Notes: generated by a model from the sequence alone, not told the origin. 7,849 bases of DNA from Candidatus Woesearchaeota archaeon (GCA_018221245.1 JAAOYH010000075.1:1-7849), one strand, 5' to 3'. Counted from the first letter of the stretch, positions 1 to 6,336 are shown. Program-made: numbers and translations.

Positions 1-59
1 TCTTTGGTGAGCTTCTCGTAGTCGACATCGCCGGAGACTTCCCAGGGAGTTACTTTCAT
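1..59 (-). CDS. trpS: Tryptophanyl-tRNA synthetase, N-terminal fragment (5' end of gene only)
   Basis: Only the first 19 codons lie in the window; the rest is beyond base 1. The reverse complement from 59 reads MKVTPWEVSGDVDYEKLTK. This matches the conserved start of archaeal/eukaryal-type TrpRS, where a 'KVTPWEV.G.VDY.KL' stretch precedes the Rossmann catalytic domain. The enzyme charges tRNA-Trp with tryptophan in the cytoplasm. I chose the ATG at 59-57 because the conserved block begins immediately after it and because a TATA box on the minus strand, centred near 87, would start transcription almost at this ATG (leaderless). The frame stays open upstream, but the next residues do not resemble the family. 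Identification rests on a short but distinctive segment; no catalytic motif is visible. Confidence 0.85.
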   Translation of the reverse strand, partial: MKVTPWEVSGDVDYEKLTK

Positions 60-82
60 GAAGTTCTTGACCAGAACCCGAC

Positions 83-93
83 ATATAAATATA
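83..93 (-). promoter_or_regulatory. Archaeal TATA-box promoter for trpS
   Basis: The minus strand reads TATATTTATAT across these bases, centred about 28 nt upstream of the trpS ATG at 59. With the usual archaeal spacing of about 25-27 nt from TATA to transcription start, the mRNA would begin at or a base or two before the ATG, so it would be leaderless or nearly so. No Shine-Dalgarno sequence is visible upstream of the ATG, which fits. Confidence 0.6.
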
Positions 94-150
94 CCGACAT
101 TGACGGGAACAATTAACATAGAAAGAAGTCCCTGAACAGTGGTAACATTA

Positions 151-166
151 GAAAACTTTATATATA
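151..166 (+). promoter_or_regulatory. Archaeal BRE/TATA promoter for the small gene at 190
   Basis: GAAAACTTTATATATA is a near-ideal archaeal promoter: a purine-rich BRE-like GAAAA followed by TTTATATAT. The TATA centre near 161 predicts a start of transcription near 187, only a few bases before the ATG at 190. It is divergent from the trpS promoter, and both sit in the 130-base gap between the two genes. The rest of that gap shows no other structure I can support. Confidence 0.65.
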
Positions 167-189
167 TGTTATTGCACTTTAAGTGAAGA

Positions 190-477
190 ATGAATAGACT
201 TTTAGCAAAGAATATAGTAACTGAGATGTTTATTGTGGGGGAAGGTCCAGAGAAATCCGTCCTCAGCAGGATAGTTCCTCGAGATAAAACCCACCTCCCT
301 TCGGATGCAAAGATAGAGAAATACACAGAGTGCGAGGGTGGAGATGAAGCCCGAGAAGCACTCTTTGAGTTACTTGATTGCGTAGTTCGCAATTATGACC
401 ATCCCCAAAACGAGTATGCCCGTTCGATAGTCGGAGGAAGGGTAGTGAAAAATGTGGTCTACGCTTGCTACAAATGA
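190..477 (+). CDS. Hypothetical small protein, 95 residues
   Basis: I do not recognise this protein. It has 95 residues, no signal peptide and no clear transmembrane segment, so it is probably cytoplasmic. The middle is acidic (roughly residues 41-56, including ECEGGDEAREA), followed by a probable amphipathic helix ending in LLDCVV. The C-terminus is basic and hydrophobic and ends in VVYACYK. It has two cysteines in the middle and one near the end, not arranged as an obvious metal site. Coding is supported mainly by a strong TATA/BRE promoter whose predicted transcription start lies a few bases before this ATG; there is no Shine-Dalgarno sequence. Its short length, 'M.RL' start and hydrophobic-plus-lysine end loosely recall the two small proteins at 6008 and 6356, but the similarity is too weak to claim homology. 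It is transcribed in the same direction as rnj, which has its own promoter. Confidence 0.6.
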   Translation: MNRLLAKNIVTEMFIVGEGPEKSVLSRIVPRDKTHLPSDAKIEKYTECEGGDEAREALFELLDCVVRNYDHPQNEYARSIVGGRVVKNVVYACYK

Positions 478-497
478 ACATCGAAGAATGCACAGAG

Positions 498-507
498 TAT
501 ATTTAAA
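498..507 (+). promoter_or_regulatory. TATA-box promoter for RNase J
   Basis: TATATTTAAA is centred near 502, which predicts transcription from about 528 and a leader of about 15 nt before the ATG at 543. Unlike most other promoters here, this leader is long enough to hold a Shine-Dalgarno sequence, and it has one. Confidence 0.55.
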
Positions 508-533
508 GCACTAGAAGTTCTATCGTAATTAAA

Positions 534-539
534 AGGTGA
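534..539 (+). promoter_or_regulatory. Shine-Dalgarno site of RNase J
   Basis: AGGTGA lies 3 nt before the ATG at 543 and is complementary to the archaeal 16S 3' end (UCACCU). The same hexamer precedes the chosen PCNA start at 5269, which supports both start calls. Confidence 0.55.
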
Positions 540-542
540 AAA

Positions 543-1862
543 ATGACATTAGAAGTAATCCCCATAGGGGGATTTTCAGAAATTGGCCGCAACTGTGTGG
601 CCGTAAAGCACGATGACGAAATCGTCATACTAGACTTAGGTCTAATGATGGACCATTACATCGAGCTCACAGAATCAGATGACATAGAAAATATATCAGG
701 AAAGAAACTGATAGAGGGCGGAGCCGCCCCGGACATAAATATCCTAAAGGATCTCAAAAAGCACGTGGTAGGTATTTGTATTAGCCACGGACACTTAGAC
801 CACGCAGGAGCAATTCCTTTCTTAGCAAACAGATTTGATGCAGATATACACGCAACAAAGATGACTTGTGAAGTAATCAGGAATCTGACAGATAGGGACA
901 GGAAACCCATAAAGAACAAGCTGGAAAGCCATCCTGTGAACTGCAGGTTCAAGCTGACTAGAAAAATAGAGATAGAGTTCATCTACATGACTCACAGTAT
1001 TCCTCAAACCGTTGGAATAATTGTTCACACAAAAGAAGGAAGTGTAGCTTACCTTAACGATTTCAAGTTTGACGCGTCCCCAACAATGGGACCAAAGAGC
1101 AACATTGCAAGAATAAAGGAGCTCAAGGGCATTAAGTGCCTAATAGTCGACTGCCTATACGCAGACAAAGAGATGAAAGCACAGTCCGAGAAGATTGCAC
1201 AGCAGATGCTGTATGATCAGCTACTGAACACAGACACAGATGGGAGGGCAGTTGTAATAACGACTTTCGCCTCGCACATAGCGAGATTGAAAACAATCAC
1301 AAAACTGGGCCAGAAGATGGGTAGAAAGGTTGTCTTCCTAGGAAGATCTCTAGCAAAATACGTTCACGCATCGGAACAGGCAGGAGTCGCTGACTTCTCG
1401 GACGTGAATGTAATACCTTACAGGGTAAAAATAGATTCTTGGTTGAAAGATACGCGAGACTACAGCAAGTACTTGATGGTCATGACTGGCCACCAGGGAG
1501 AGCCAAAGGCGGTATTGTCCAGAACTCTTAACACAGGGCTACTAAGACTGAAACGCGATGATATTGTCGTGTTCAGCAGCAAGACAATCCCTGTGGACGT
1601 CAACATAGAAAACAGGAAGAAGCTAGACGATCATCTAAAACATAATCGTATCAGAATATTCTCTGACATACACGTATCAGGGCACGGAGCTCGCGAGGAT
1701 CATAGGGATCTTCTCACTTGGATGAAACCAGAGCACCTGATTCCTGTGCACGGTGGTATGAAACAGCTAGGCGCGATGAAAGAGCTAGCAGTATACGACC
1801 TGAAGTACAAGCCTGAAAAAGTGCATGTTCTGTATAATGGACAGAGTGTCAAGCTAGCGTGA
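543..1862 (+). CDS. rnj: Archaeal ribonuclease J (metallo-beta-lactamase/beta-CASP exonuclease)
   Basis: This cytoplasmic Zn-dependent enzyme of the beta-CASP family is expected to degrade RNA 5'-to-3', preferring 5'-monophosphate ends, in archaeal mRNA turnover. The 439 residues match the usual archaeal length and lack the extra C-terminal domain of bacterial RNase J. Visible motifs, in order, are: GGFSEIGRN at 9-17; the HxHxDH zinc motif at 82-87 (H82, H84, D86, H87); the metal-ligand His in MTHS (H151); the Asp ligand in YLNDFKFD (D173); the beta-CASP motif MTGHQGEP at 314-321; HVSGHGAREDH at 377-387; and the last ligand in IPVHGG (H403). All metal-ligand positions I can place are intact, so it should be active. 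The start has a TATA box and AGGTGA Shine-Dalgarno just upstream. Other MBL families such as CPSF-like aCPSF are less likely because there is no KH domain and the motif spacing is RNase J-like. Confidence 0.93.
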   Translation: MTLEVIPIGGFSEIGRNCVAVKHDDEIVILDLGLMMDHYIELTESDDIENISGKKLIEGGAAPDINILKDLKKHVVGICISHGHLDHAGAIPFLANRFDADIHATKMTCEVIRNLTDRDRKPIKNKLESHPVNCRFKLTRKIEIEFIYMTHSIPQTVGIIVHTKEGSVAYLNDFKFDASPTMGPKSNIARIKELKGIKCLIVDCLYADKEMKAQSEKIAQQMLYDQLLNTDTDGRAVVITTFASHIARLKTITKLGQKMGRKVVFLGRSLAKYVHASEQAGVADFSDVNVIPYRVKIDSWLKDTRDYSKYLMVMTGHQGEPKAVLSRTLNTGLLRLKRDDIVVFSSKTIPVDVNIENRKKLDDHLKHNRIRIFSDIHVSGHGAREDHRDLLTWMKPEHLIPVHGGMKQLGAMKELAVYDLKYKPEKVHVLYNGQSVKLA

Positions 1863-1866
1863 TATC

Positions 1867-1878
1867 AGAAACTTTTAT
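1867..1878 (+). promoter_or_regulatory. BRE/TATA promoter for the secreted acidic protein
   Basis: AGAAACTTTTATC lies just after the rnj stop and resembles the BRE/TATA arrangement at 151-166. The TATA centre near 1876 predicts transcription from about 1902, so the ATG at 1903 would be leaderless. No Shine-Dalgarno is present. Confidence 0.5.
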
Positions 1879-1902
1879 CAAGAGCATAGGTTTTGAGAGT
1901 TT

Positions 1903-2472
1903 ATGAAATTTGCAATCATACTCTTGATTTTTCTTTTTACTATGACTTCAGCAGTTGCTCTCGATTACTGGATTGTCGTCGAGGAAGAAGGCACTGCAAT
2001 AGACGTTATCCACGGCATCGACTACGCGGCCAGCATGAAAGCCACATTAGGTGTTACGTTTGAGTCGAAGCTAGAGGAGGATGCCCGCGACGAGATAGCT
2101 TTCAGAGATGGCGACGTGTTTGCTGTGACTTTTAGAGGCGATGCTGTGGAGATACTTTTCCCGACAGCATCATCTTATGATAGGCTCACTGAGGCCTCAA
2201 GTATCTACTTGAGAGATCAGGGCTTTGACGTGACTCTGGTTCCTCAGGAGAAGTCGGAGCTTATGGAAGAGGACGAGCCTGTAGAACTACCTGAAATAGA
2301 GGATGAAGTGATTGTTGAGGAAATAATCGAGCCCGAGCCGGTCCTCATAGCAGAGCCCGTTGTCGAGGAGCAGATTGATGCTCCTTCTCTTGATGTGGTT
2401 CCCGAGGATACTGTAAAGAAGCCCAACTTCATAGTGCGGATGTGGAGATGGTTTGTAGGTATCTTCAGTTAG
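1903..2472 (+). CDS. Secreted acidic protein with an envelope-associated C-terminal tail
   Basis: I do not recognise this protein with certainty. It has 189 residues in four parts. Residues 1-19 form a signal peptide with a long hydrophobic core ending AVA, with predicted cleavage before LD at 20-21. Residues 21-113 form a mixed alpha/beta domain with features such as WIVVEEEG, IDVIHGIDYAASM and VEILFPTASSYD; this pattern loosely recalls repeat domains of archaeal S-layer proteins, which is only an impression. Residues about 114-172 form a highly acidic, Pro/Val/Ile-rich linker with repeated EP, EE and VVEE units. Residues 173-189 form a basic-aromatic tail (NFIVRMWRWFVGIFS) that could be a short membrane-associating helix or a contact for a partner. 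It has its own leaderless-type promoter and lies 52 nt upstream of another exported protein, so both probably act outside the cytoplasmic membrane. It has no cysteine, hence no disulfides and no lipobox. Confidence 0.8.
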   Translation: MKFAIILLIFLFTMTSAVALDYWIVVEEEGTAIDVIHGIDYAASMKATLGVTFESKLEEDARDEIAFRDGDVFAVTFRGDAVEILFPTASSYDRLTEASSIYLRDQGFDVTLVPQEKSELMEEDEPVELPEIEDEVIVEEIIEPEPVLIAEPVVEEQIDAPSLDVVPEDTVKKPNFIVRMWRWFVGIFS

Positions 2473-2493
2473 TTACTCCTGAACAGTAGATAC

Positions 2494-2504
2494 GCTTATA
2501 AATT
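2494..2504 (+). promoter_or_regulatory. TATA-box promoter for the large exported protein
   Basis: GCTTATAAATT is centred near 2499, about 26 nt before the ATG at 2525, predicting a leaderless transcript. There is no Shine-Dalgarno sequence ahead of the ATG. Confidence 0.6.
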
Positions 2505-2524
2505 AACTCTCGCTACCGACGGGA

Positions 2525-5197
2525 ATGTTAAAGGGAAAGCTCAAGAAAGGGCTTGCAACAGCTGCAATAGGAGCACTCGGCTTTGTTGGAGTGGCGAAAG
2601 CCCAGAGTCTCCCTCTTAGCTTCTCGAAAACTCTAGGAGACCAGACATTCTCATTATCGGCAGCACCGTCTGCAGGAGGAGTTCCTGCGAGTTTGCAATG
2701 GATCTTCTCTCCGTTTGACAATCAAGATTTCAAACTAAACTTTACTAGGGGAATGGCAGGAGATTTTTCTCTCAACGGGGGCTTCAGTTTTACGGGTGAA
2801 AAAGCTAAAGCTGACGTCACATTCACGAAAGATGAAGGCTTCGACCTCACCGGTAAACGCGTCTCTCACTCCCGACGTGATCCTTATACGCACCTCGGTG
2901 TTGATGCAAGCTTCGGAAACTGGAACGTTCTCATGGGATACACATCCATTGACGAGCGCTACACAGATGTCACACATGAACTCTACGGTATAGGAGCAGC
3001 TACAAAATTAGGAAGAAATGAATTCACTGCAATCTCCCGACTCACAGATGTTGGGGGACTCGCCAGCATCGAATGGGAACGTCAAAGTGACAAAATGAGT
3101 ATGGGTGCCCAGGTGACGGGTGGCACTGCAGATCTTACGGCAGACCGCTTCAATTTTGAAGGAGCAGAGAATGCCGCTCAAGCACATGGAAGAATTTTCC
3201 TCAAAAGAAAAAATCTCGAATTCACACTTCAAGGATCTCAGAAATCCAATTACGACACAAGAAGGACTGCGCGAGAATTACTAACTCCGATTGCAAGAAC
3301 AAGATTGCTCGGTCAAAAGCTCTCAACGGACAAGAATATGGGAGAAGATGTCGTGCAGGACAGTGTTGGCGCAAGACTCAGGTATTCTGGAAAGAACTGG
3401 AATATCGGAGGAGGATTCGATTCAGGCGAACAGTTCATCAGGGGACTAGAAGACCCAGATACGTTCACAGAGTACAGTATATTTGGAGGCGCGAACCTCG
3501 AATCATTCACAGGAAATGCAAATTTCCAAACAAGACAACTCCAGTTTGGAGATCTCAAGTTCTTTGATACACGATTCCTTATCGATGGTCAAAAACGAAT
3601 TGCAAACAGAGTCAAACTCGGGTTAGGAGTCTTTGGAGAAGGAACCAATACAGAAATGATGAATATAACTGGCACATATGCTTCTCTTGGAGGTGCACTT
3701 TCTACCGAAGTGCGGATTAAGGACAACTGGATTGGAATCCGTGCAGGCTTAGAGGAAGCAGGAAGCGAGATTGACAAGAGAGGAAGTTTATTACTAACAT
3801 ACTCAGGAAAGCTCGGCCAGTTTGGCGTCGGAGCGAGTTCTAGAATTCACGGCATGGACCGAAGTCAGACAGAAGAAATCAACCCATTACTCTTTGGAAA
3901 TGTGAAGATAGGTCAATTCCAAGTCAAGGGCGAGATAGATCCCACAGGAGATGGAACATATTCCCTTAGTGTGATGAAACGATTCGGTTCGAAGAAGGAC
4001 AGGATGCGTCCTTCATGGTTATCCTTCACGGATGCAAATGGAAATATTGTGAGTGCACCTGCAGGACTCGGTCCTGATTGTCTAGGTATTAACATTCACA
4101 ACTGTGGCCCAGGTTGTGCTCAGATGGAAATGCCATTCTTCTTTGAGTACGGAGAGGGTCTCTGTGGTGGCCGAATCGCAACAGCACCGCAATACAATTT
4201 TTCTCCTAACGATCCACAGTTCTGGGAAGTTCCCGATATTGATCCATACATGGACATGATACCATACGTTTTGGAACCTGAGCGCATTGTGGTCGTTGTT
4301 GATGATGGTATCAATGACGGTCCAGATAGTAGACCGGATCCATACAAGCTAGGGTCTAAGCTCGAGGATACGCTTCTCTCATATCCGTGGATTATCAATG
4401 TTCAGTACATGATTGAGACGTTTAATTTCAGCAACGTTCCAAGCACACAATATGTCCGCGAATATCTTCCTGTAGCGAGAGAAATAGTAGACAGGATTAA
4501 CGAAGAGTACGGACGAGATATCAAACTCATCAACGCACCTCCATTCGGTACAGATGATGGAAATCAGCAAGGAAATGAATTCATCATGGATGGCGGACTA
4601 GGTTTGGTGGATATCTACGCAACCCACTTATACGCGGAATCACAAGACGTATACCTGGATCGTCTTGATCAGCATCTTGCTATGGGGCGTTCAAAGCCGC
4701 TTGCAATCCTAGAGACGAACTACGCTAAGAACGATTTCTCTGACCACAATGCACAGGGATGGTTCATAGCAGAGACGCTAAAAACTGCTGAAGATAGAAT
4801 CGAAAGAGTTCACCCAGGAGAATCACTGCCTATCATGCTATACACTCTCCGAGCACAATGTGAAGAGCCAAGTGGAGAGAACAAACAGTACTGTGTCGCA
4901 TCCTGGCCTGGGGATCCAGGATATAGAGGCCCAACATATCCAAACGAAGGAGTTTGGGATATCAAAGGCCCTGCAGGAGAAATAATCCGCGAAAGAGCCC
5001 GTCTAAAGACAAATCCTAAGCCCTGGCTCGGGCAGATTCCGAATACTGTTAACAAAGTCTATGCGACACAGGAAGTCATCAAGGATAGCGTGTCACAGAA
5101 TGACAAATATGTTCCTGTATTCTCAGAGCCTGAAGAGGAAGCTGACCCAGTTCAAATTCTCAGAGAAAAGCCCATTCGGGACAAGCAACGCAACTAA
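2525..5197 (+). CDS. Large exported protein: predicted beta-barrel-like region plus C-terminal glycoside-hydrolase-like region
   Basis: The 890-residue protein is not assigned to a named family. Residues 1-26 are a classical Sec signal peptide (KGKLKK, hydrophobic core, AKA before QS). Residues about 28-490 contain no cysteine and read as repeated short amphipathic beta-strands joined by turns, as in outer-membrane porins. Three hairpins share an [G/K/D]NW turn at W133, W292 and W402, and the stretch ends with a YSLSVMKRFG strand at about 478-488. Residues about 490-580 form a linker with Cys519, 527, 531 and 547. Residues about 587-850 resemble a clan-A glycoside-hydrolase TIM barrel: strand RIVVVVDDG at 587-595; IINVQYMIETFN at 623-634; LINAPPFG; VDIYATHLY with H701; PLAILETNY with E730 in the usual nucleophile position; LPIMLYTLRA; and GVWDIKG near the end. 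The usual acid/base Glu of the 'NEP' motif seems replaced by Phe635, so catalysis is doubtful. Cys779 and Cys790 bring the total to six. The tail is charged and acidic. Domain calls are by eye. Confidence 0.85.
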   Translation: MLKGKLKKGLATAAIGALGFVGVAKAQSLPLSFSKTLGDQTFSLSAAPSAGGVPASLQWIFSPFDNQDFKLNFTRGMAGDFSLNGGFSFTGEKAKADVTFTKDEGFDLTGKRVSHSRRDPYTHLGVDASFGNWNVLMGYTSIDERYTDVTHELYGIGAATKLGRNEFTAISRLTDVGGLASIEWERQSDKMSMGAQVTGGTADLTADRFNFEGAENAAQAHGRIFLKRKNLEFTLQGSQKSNYDTRRTARELLTPIARTRLLGQKLSTDKNMGEDVVQDSVGARLRYSGKNWNIGGGFDSGEQFIRGLEDPDTFTEYSIFGGANLESFTGNANFQTRQLQFGDLKFFDTRFLIDGQKRIANRVKLGLGVFGEGTNTEMMNITGTYASLGGALSTEVRIKDNWIGIRAGLEEAGSEIDKRGSLLLTYSGKLGQFGVGASSRIHGMDRSQTEEINPLLFGNVKIGQFQVKGEIDPTGDGTYSLSVMKRFGSKKDRMRPSWLSFTDANGNIVSAPAGLGPDCLGINIHNCGPGCAQMEMPFFFEYGEGLCGGRIATAPQYNFSPNDPQFWEVPDIDPYMDMIPYVLEPERIVVVVDDGINDGPDSRPDPYKLGSKLEDTLLSYPWIINVQYMIETFNFSNVPSTQYVREYLPVAREIVDRINEEYGRDIKLINAPPFGTDDGNQQGNEFIMDGGLGLVDIYATHLYAESQDVYLDRLDQHLAMGRSKPLAILETNYAKNDFSDHNAQGWFIAETLKTAEDRIERVHPGESLPIMLYTLRAQCEEPSGENKQYCVASWPGDPGYRGPTYPNEGVWDIKGPAGEIIRERARLKTNPKPWLGQIPNTVNKVYATQEVIKDSVSQNDKYVPVFSEPEEEADPVQILREKPIRDKQRN

Positions 5198-5203
5198 TAT
5201 AAA
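5195..5203 (+). promoter_or_regulatory. TATA-box promoter for the pcn operon
   Basis: TAATATAAA overlaps the stop codon of the preceding gene (5195-5197). Its centre near 5199-5200 predicts transcription from about 5226, leaving a leader of roughly 43 nt before the preferred pcn start at 5269. This is the longest leader in the window. It contains an AGGTGA Shine-Dalgarno, an in-frame upstream ATG at 5239 and an out-of-frame four-codon ORF at 5232-5246. Confidence 0.5.
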
Positions 5204-5258
5204 CCTCTGGCCGTTCTCGACGTCAAAGGGGATGCGCTATGGTTGAGACCGTACTGAA

Positions 5259-5264
5259 AGGTGA
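5259..5264 (+). promoter_or_regulatory. Shine-Dalgarno site that decides the PCNA start
   Basis: AGGTGA ends 4 nt before the ATG at 5269 and is identical to the hexamer before rnj. It favours 5269 over the in-frame ATG at 5239, which would add ten residues absent from archaeal PCNA. Confidence 0.6.
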
Positions 5265-5268
5265 ACAC

Positions 5269-6006
5269 ATGAAGCTGACGCTGGCTGAAACTAAACTTAT
5301 CAAAGATTCTACTGCAATTATCGCTGACCTTGTGACAGAGGTCCGGTTCAAGGTGACGAAGAATGCCTTAGAACTCGTAGCTATGGATCCCGCCAATGTG
5401 GCGATGGTTGTATTCAAGCTCTTGTCGAGCGCTTTCGTCGAGTACGAGGTCAAGGAAGATACCACAGTGAGTATCAACCTGAATGATTTCAAGGGCGTCC
5501 TGAGAAGGGTCAAGCCCTCTGATACTATGACTCTGGAAGTCGAGGATAACAAGTTCAAGATAACTCTCAAGGGCACTAGCAAGAGAGAGTTCCTCATTCC
5601 CATAATAGATGTGGACGAGAGAGAGCAGAAAATCCCCGAGCTGAACTTCACCGTAGAGATAACCACTTCATCTGAAAGATTTGCCGAGGCGATCGAGGAT
5701 GCGGACATCGTAGGCGAGTCAGTTGTGCTAGCTGTTGGGAAGGACACGTTCATAGTGAGCTCTTCATCTGACCTTAGTCAGGCAAATGTGGAGATTCCGA
5801 AGGACGATACCACGAAAATTAAAGGCCCTGCGGATACAGGAAGCAAGTACAGCATCGAATACCTCAAGCGTATGATTCCTGGCGGAAAGCTCTCAGACAA
5901 TGTTGAGATAAGCTTCAGCAGGGACTACCCTCTAAAGGTAGAGTACAAGGTAGTCGACAAGATGGACCTCATGTTCATCCTGGCTCCCAGGGTGGATAAC
6001 GATTAA
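5269..6006 (+). CDS. pcn: DNA polymerase sliding clamp (PCNA)
   Basis: This clamp should form a homotrimeric ring around DNA, tethering replicative polymerase, FEN1, ligase and other PIP-box proteins. The 245 residues fit the archaeal size exactly. Visible hallmarks are: the N-terminal strand-helix MKLTLAETKLIKDS; AMDPANVAMVVF at 38-49, the conserved centre-loop region; the interdomain connecting loop around 110-123 (IPIIDVDEREQKIP); a second-domain repeat; SIEYLKRM; and the C-terminal FILAPRVDND carrying the LAPR tail that helps form the PIP-box pocket. I moved the start from the ATG at 5239 to 5269 because family proteins begin at this Met and a good Shine-Dalgarno lies 4 nt upstream. It is the first gene of a cluster with two small unknown proteins and an exported cyclophilin; the next gene begins 1 nt after its stop, so co-translation is likely. 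Confidence 0.95.
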   Translation: MKLTLAETKLIKDSTAIIADLVTEVRFKVTKNALELVAMDPANVAMVVFKLLSSAFVEYEVKEDTTVSINLNDFKGVLRRVKPSDTMTLEVEDNKFKITLKGTSKREFLIPIIDVDEREQKIPELNFTVEITTSSERFAEAIEDADIVGESVVLAVGKDTFIVSSSSDLSQANVEIPKDDTTKIKGPADTGSKYSIEYLKRMIPGGKLSDNVEISFSRDYPLKVEYKVVDKMDLMFILAPRVDND

Positions 6007-6007
6007 G

Positions 6008-6319
6008 ATGGAGCGTTTGGACGAAATTTTAAAGAGGGGATTGTTAGAGGGAATAAAGAACGAAAAGTTTTTGGTTGGAGCTATTCGTACTCGTATGGCC
6101 TCGGAATATCCTTTTAATCATTTTGAATTTATGGGCGCAATAAGTTATGCTAGAGACAGACTACATGTTAACAGAGAAATTATTCTGAGCATGGTGGTTG
6201 AAGGTAGACACTCAATGAGCGAAGAGAGAATGGAAGAAAGAAACTCTGAATGTTATGACACATACACCCGACATAGACTAACTAGTTTAGCAAATCAGGT
6301 TGAGGAAACTTACAAATGA
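6008..6319 (+). CDS. Hypothetical small protein, 103 residues, co-transcribed with PCNA
   Basis: I do not recognise this protein. It starts 1 nt after the pcn stop, with a possible Shine-Dalgarno (GGTGG at 5991-5995) inside pcn, so translation is probably coupled. The 103 residues look largely alpha-helical and charged, with no signal peptide or transmembrane span. A long acidic/basic stretch rich in E, R and M covers about residues 66-80, and the end is SLANQVEETYK. There is a single cysteine and no metal or nucleotide motif that I can see. No canonical PIP box (Q..[ILM]..[FY][FY]) is evident. It is visibly more AT-rich, with more TTT, GTT and AGA codons, than pcn. Its first 30 residues align without gaps with the next small protein (identities include ME.L, LL, V and R), and both end in a VEE.(Y/F)K motif, suggesting an old tandem duplication. 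Confidence 0.75.
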   Translation: MERLDEILKRGLLEGIKNEKFLVGAIRTRMASEYPFNHFEFMGAISYARDRLHVNREIILSMVVEGRHSMSEERMEERNSECYDTYTRHRLTSLANQVEETYK

Positions 6320-6336
6320 AATTGTGTATACTGGTT

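Noticed and set aside
131..140. Ten-base repeat CCTGAACAGT at 131-140 and again at about 2478-2487, each upstream of a TATA box
   Set aside because: Several ten-base matches are expected by chance in a window of this size. The distances to the TATA boxes differ (about 16 versus 6 nt), and no third promoter carries it.
2244..2432. Minus-strand open frame encoding a Ser/Thr/Gly-rich 62-residue peptide
   Set aside because: It is the antisense of the acidic Glu/Pro-rich linker of the exported protein; the Ser/Thr bias is a by-product of GAG/GAA codons read backwards.
2525..5197. Idea that the 890-residue gene is a frameshifted fusion of two genes
   Set aside because: A single uninterrupted frame, a TATA box only at its head, and a plausible Cys-containing linker between the halves all argue for one intact gene.
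5239..5268. Start of PCNA at the upstream ATG 5239
   Set aside because: It adds ten residues not found in archaeal PCNA, and the AGGTGA Shine-Dalgarno serves the ATG at 5269. Kept only as a possible regulatory feature.
5223..5753. Long open frame (176 codons) on the minus strand within pcn
   Set aside because: It is entirely antisense to a well-identified PCNA, is Ser/Thr/Val-rich low-complexity in translation as expected of an antisense shadow, and has no promoter or recognisable motif.
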